Made by a program: the position numbers and the translations under genes. Source: Rhizophagus sp. LPA8_4_AMF (Eukaryota; Glomeromycota; Glomeromycetes; Glomerales; Glomeraceae). From it: a stretch of 43,652 bases of DNA. Positions within the stretch are counted from its first letter, which is position 1, and every line of letters begins with the position of its first letter. Under the pieces are notes generated by a model. That model searched no databases and had not been told where the DNA came from. It was given only the letters and a program-made list of their open reading frames with translations. This document shows positions 42,970-43,652 of this stretch, piece after piece. The stretch is from assembly GCA_021464525.1 (NCBI GenBank), contig JADRCO010000206.1:1-43652 (forward strand), in the 5' to 3' direction.

Positions 42970-43652
42970 GATTTATTGGTTTTAAAAAAATATAGTGACG
43001 GCGTTGTACAGCTTAAAAAAAAAAGAAAGAAAAAAAAAAGGTTATTGATCTTCCATTTTGGATTAGATCGGATCCTTATAAAATCCAATACGTGTTTACA
43101 AATAAGAGGATTGGATTTTGAATTTTATATTGTATTTAAATACTACCTTAACGCAATTTAGTTCAGACCAAAAAATTAAATAAATAATGAATATTCGAAT
43201 CAAAATGCTCGAAAGTTCAAATCCACCAATATCTGTAAAAAAAAATAAAAAAAAAATATTTTAATAAAGAAAAAAAAAAAGTTTCGAAGCATTTCACTTC
43301 GAAACTTATCATCCTATCATCCAGGAAAAATTAACGCTGAGGTACAGCTCCAGACCCTATTGCTTTATAATATCAAATCACAGGACAAAATTTGCTGGAT
43401 AAGTTTACCACATTACATCACTATTATGTAATTATAATGACTAAAAAAAAAATGATTTTTGTAGGAAAGATCTTTTTATAGGGAATGGACTTCGGGTAGG
43501 GATTGGAATCGATTCGATCGAAAATCGAACCTTGATTTGACGATTCGATTTTCGATTTCGATTAATCTAGTGAATTATTCATATCCGCGCATCCTTGGAA
43601 TTAGGTCTACACTAATAGTTTTACAAAAATTTACCTGTTTAGTGATAAATAA
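42970..43652. other. Upstream region of the nuclease gene and window end
   Basis: On the gene strand GCTGTACAAC (43003-43012), about 34 bases before the ATG, equals the first half of the shared promoter motif, but the second half is absent. At 43279-43307 there is a perfect 11-bp hairpin (AAGTTTCGAAG/CTTCGAAACTT, 7-base loop). At about 43489-43570, repeated TCGATT words (GATTCGATCGAAAATCGAA, then CGATTCGATTTTCGATTTCG) form a short self-complementary repeat. No gene is visible. Confidence 0.45.

Noticed and set aside
43003-43012. GCTGTACAAC before the nuclease gene as a sixth promoter motif
   Set aside because: Only the first half matches and the ATCGGAG half is missing. A 10-base match could be chance.
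43279-43307. Perfect 11-bp hairpin as a rho-independent terminator or CRISPR repeat
   Set aside because: Single occurrence in eukaryotic DNA, no spaced copies, no adjacent transcript end. Kept only as a local palindrome.
1-43652. tRNA, rRNA or CRISPR loci
   Set aside because: No B-box-like GGTTCGANNCC with a matching A-box and clover-leaf arms, no rRNA signature and no spaced direct-repeat array was found on either strand.

Overview
The window is strongly AT-rich eukaryotic DNA with short GT...AG introns, long gene-poor stretches, homopolymer runs, MITEs and LINE relics. The mix of gene families (kinase-Sel1 fusions with several paralogs, a VWA/alpha-kinase, AIG1-like GTPases, a SAM/P-loop/nuclease protein and Crinkler-like fragments) best fits an arbuscular mycorrhizal fungus of the Glomeromycotina, such as Rhizophagus. 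This is an inference from family content; no rRNA, tRNA or marker gene is present to prove it.

Layout. 1-1793: relics of non-LTR retrotransposons. 2677-4464 (+): an intact single-exon VWA plus alpha-kinase gene. 4465-8389: no intact gene, with a 125-bp palindromic MITE and a short LINE 3' copy flanked by a 20-bp target duplication. 8390-13470: a tandem duplication of a membrane-anchored, cysteine-tailed GTPase (8523-9983 and 11525-13069), including its promoter motif and 3' flank. 13470-19690: mostly empty, with a decayed Sel1 fragment and a spliced coding relic. 19688-22720 (-): a five-exon kinase-Sel1 gene. 23985-25860 (-): relic of a Crinkler-like effector locus. 26295-27135 (+): a broken Mrr-type nuclease gene. 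28010-31850: repeats, a rearranged kinase-Sel1 pseudogene, LINE C-terminus debris and a third copy of the kinase upstream region. 32276-35490 (-): a second intact kinase-Sel1 gene lying in a direct segmental duplicate of the first. 36026-38519: a GGGTT microsatellite, a hAT-type MITE with a perfect 8-bp target duplication, and a 291-bp palindromic MITE. 39150-39450 (+): SWIM zinc-finger relic. 39881-42969 (-): a six-exon gene encoding SAM, P-loop NTPase and PD-(D/E)xK nuclease domains.

How they fit together. Two unrelated families, the kinase-Sel1 genes and the GTPases, share a 21-bp motif upstream of their start codons, in the same orientation relative to each gene. Three of the four intact genes also have a second block (TACTGCGGTACT) further upstream. 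This suggests one regulatory programme for expanded signalling families. Both kinase-Sel1 proteins have lost the catalytic Asp of the HRD motif (HHN and HRN) while keeping the VAIK-type Lys and DFG, so they are predicted pseudokinase scaffolds. The joint picture is a recently duplicating, transposon-scarred region rich in putative sensor, scaffold and effector-like proteins.
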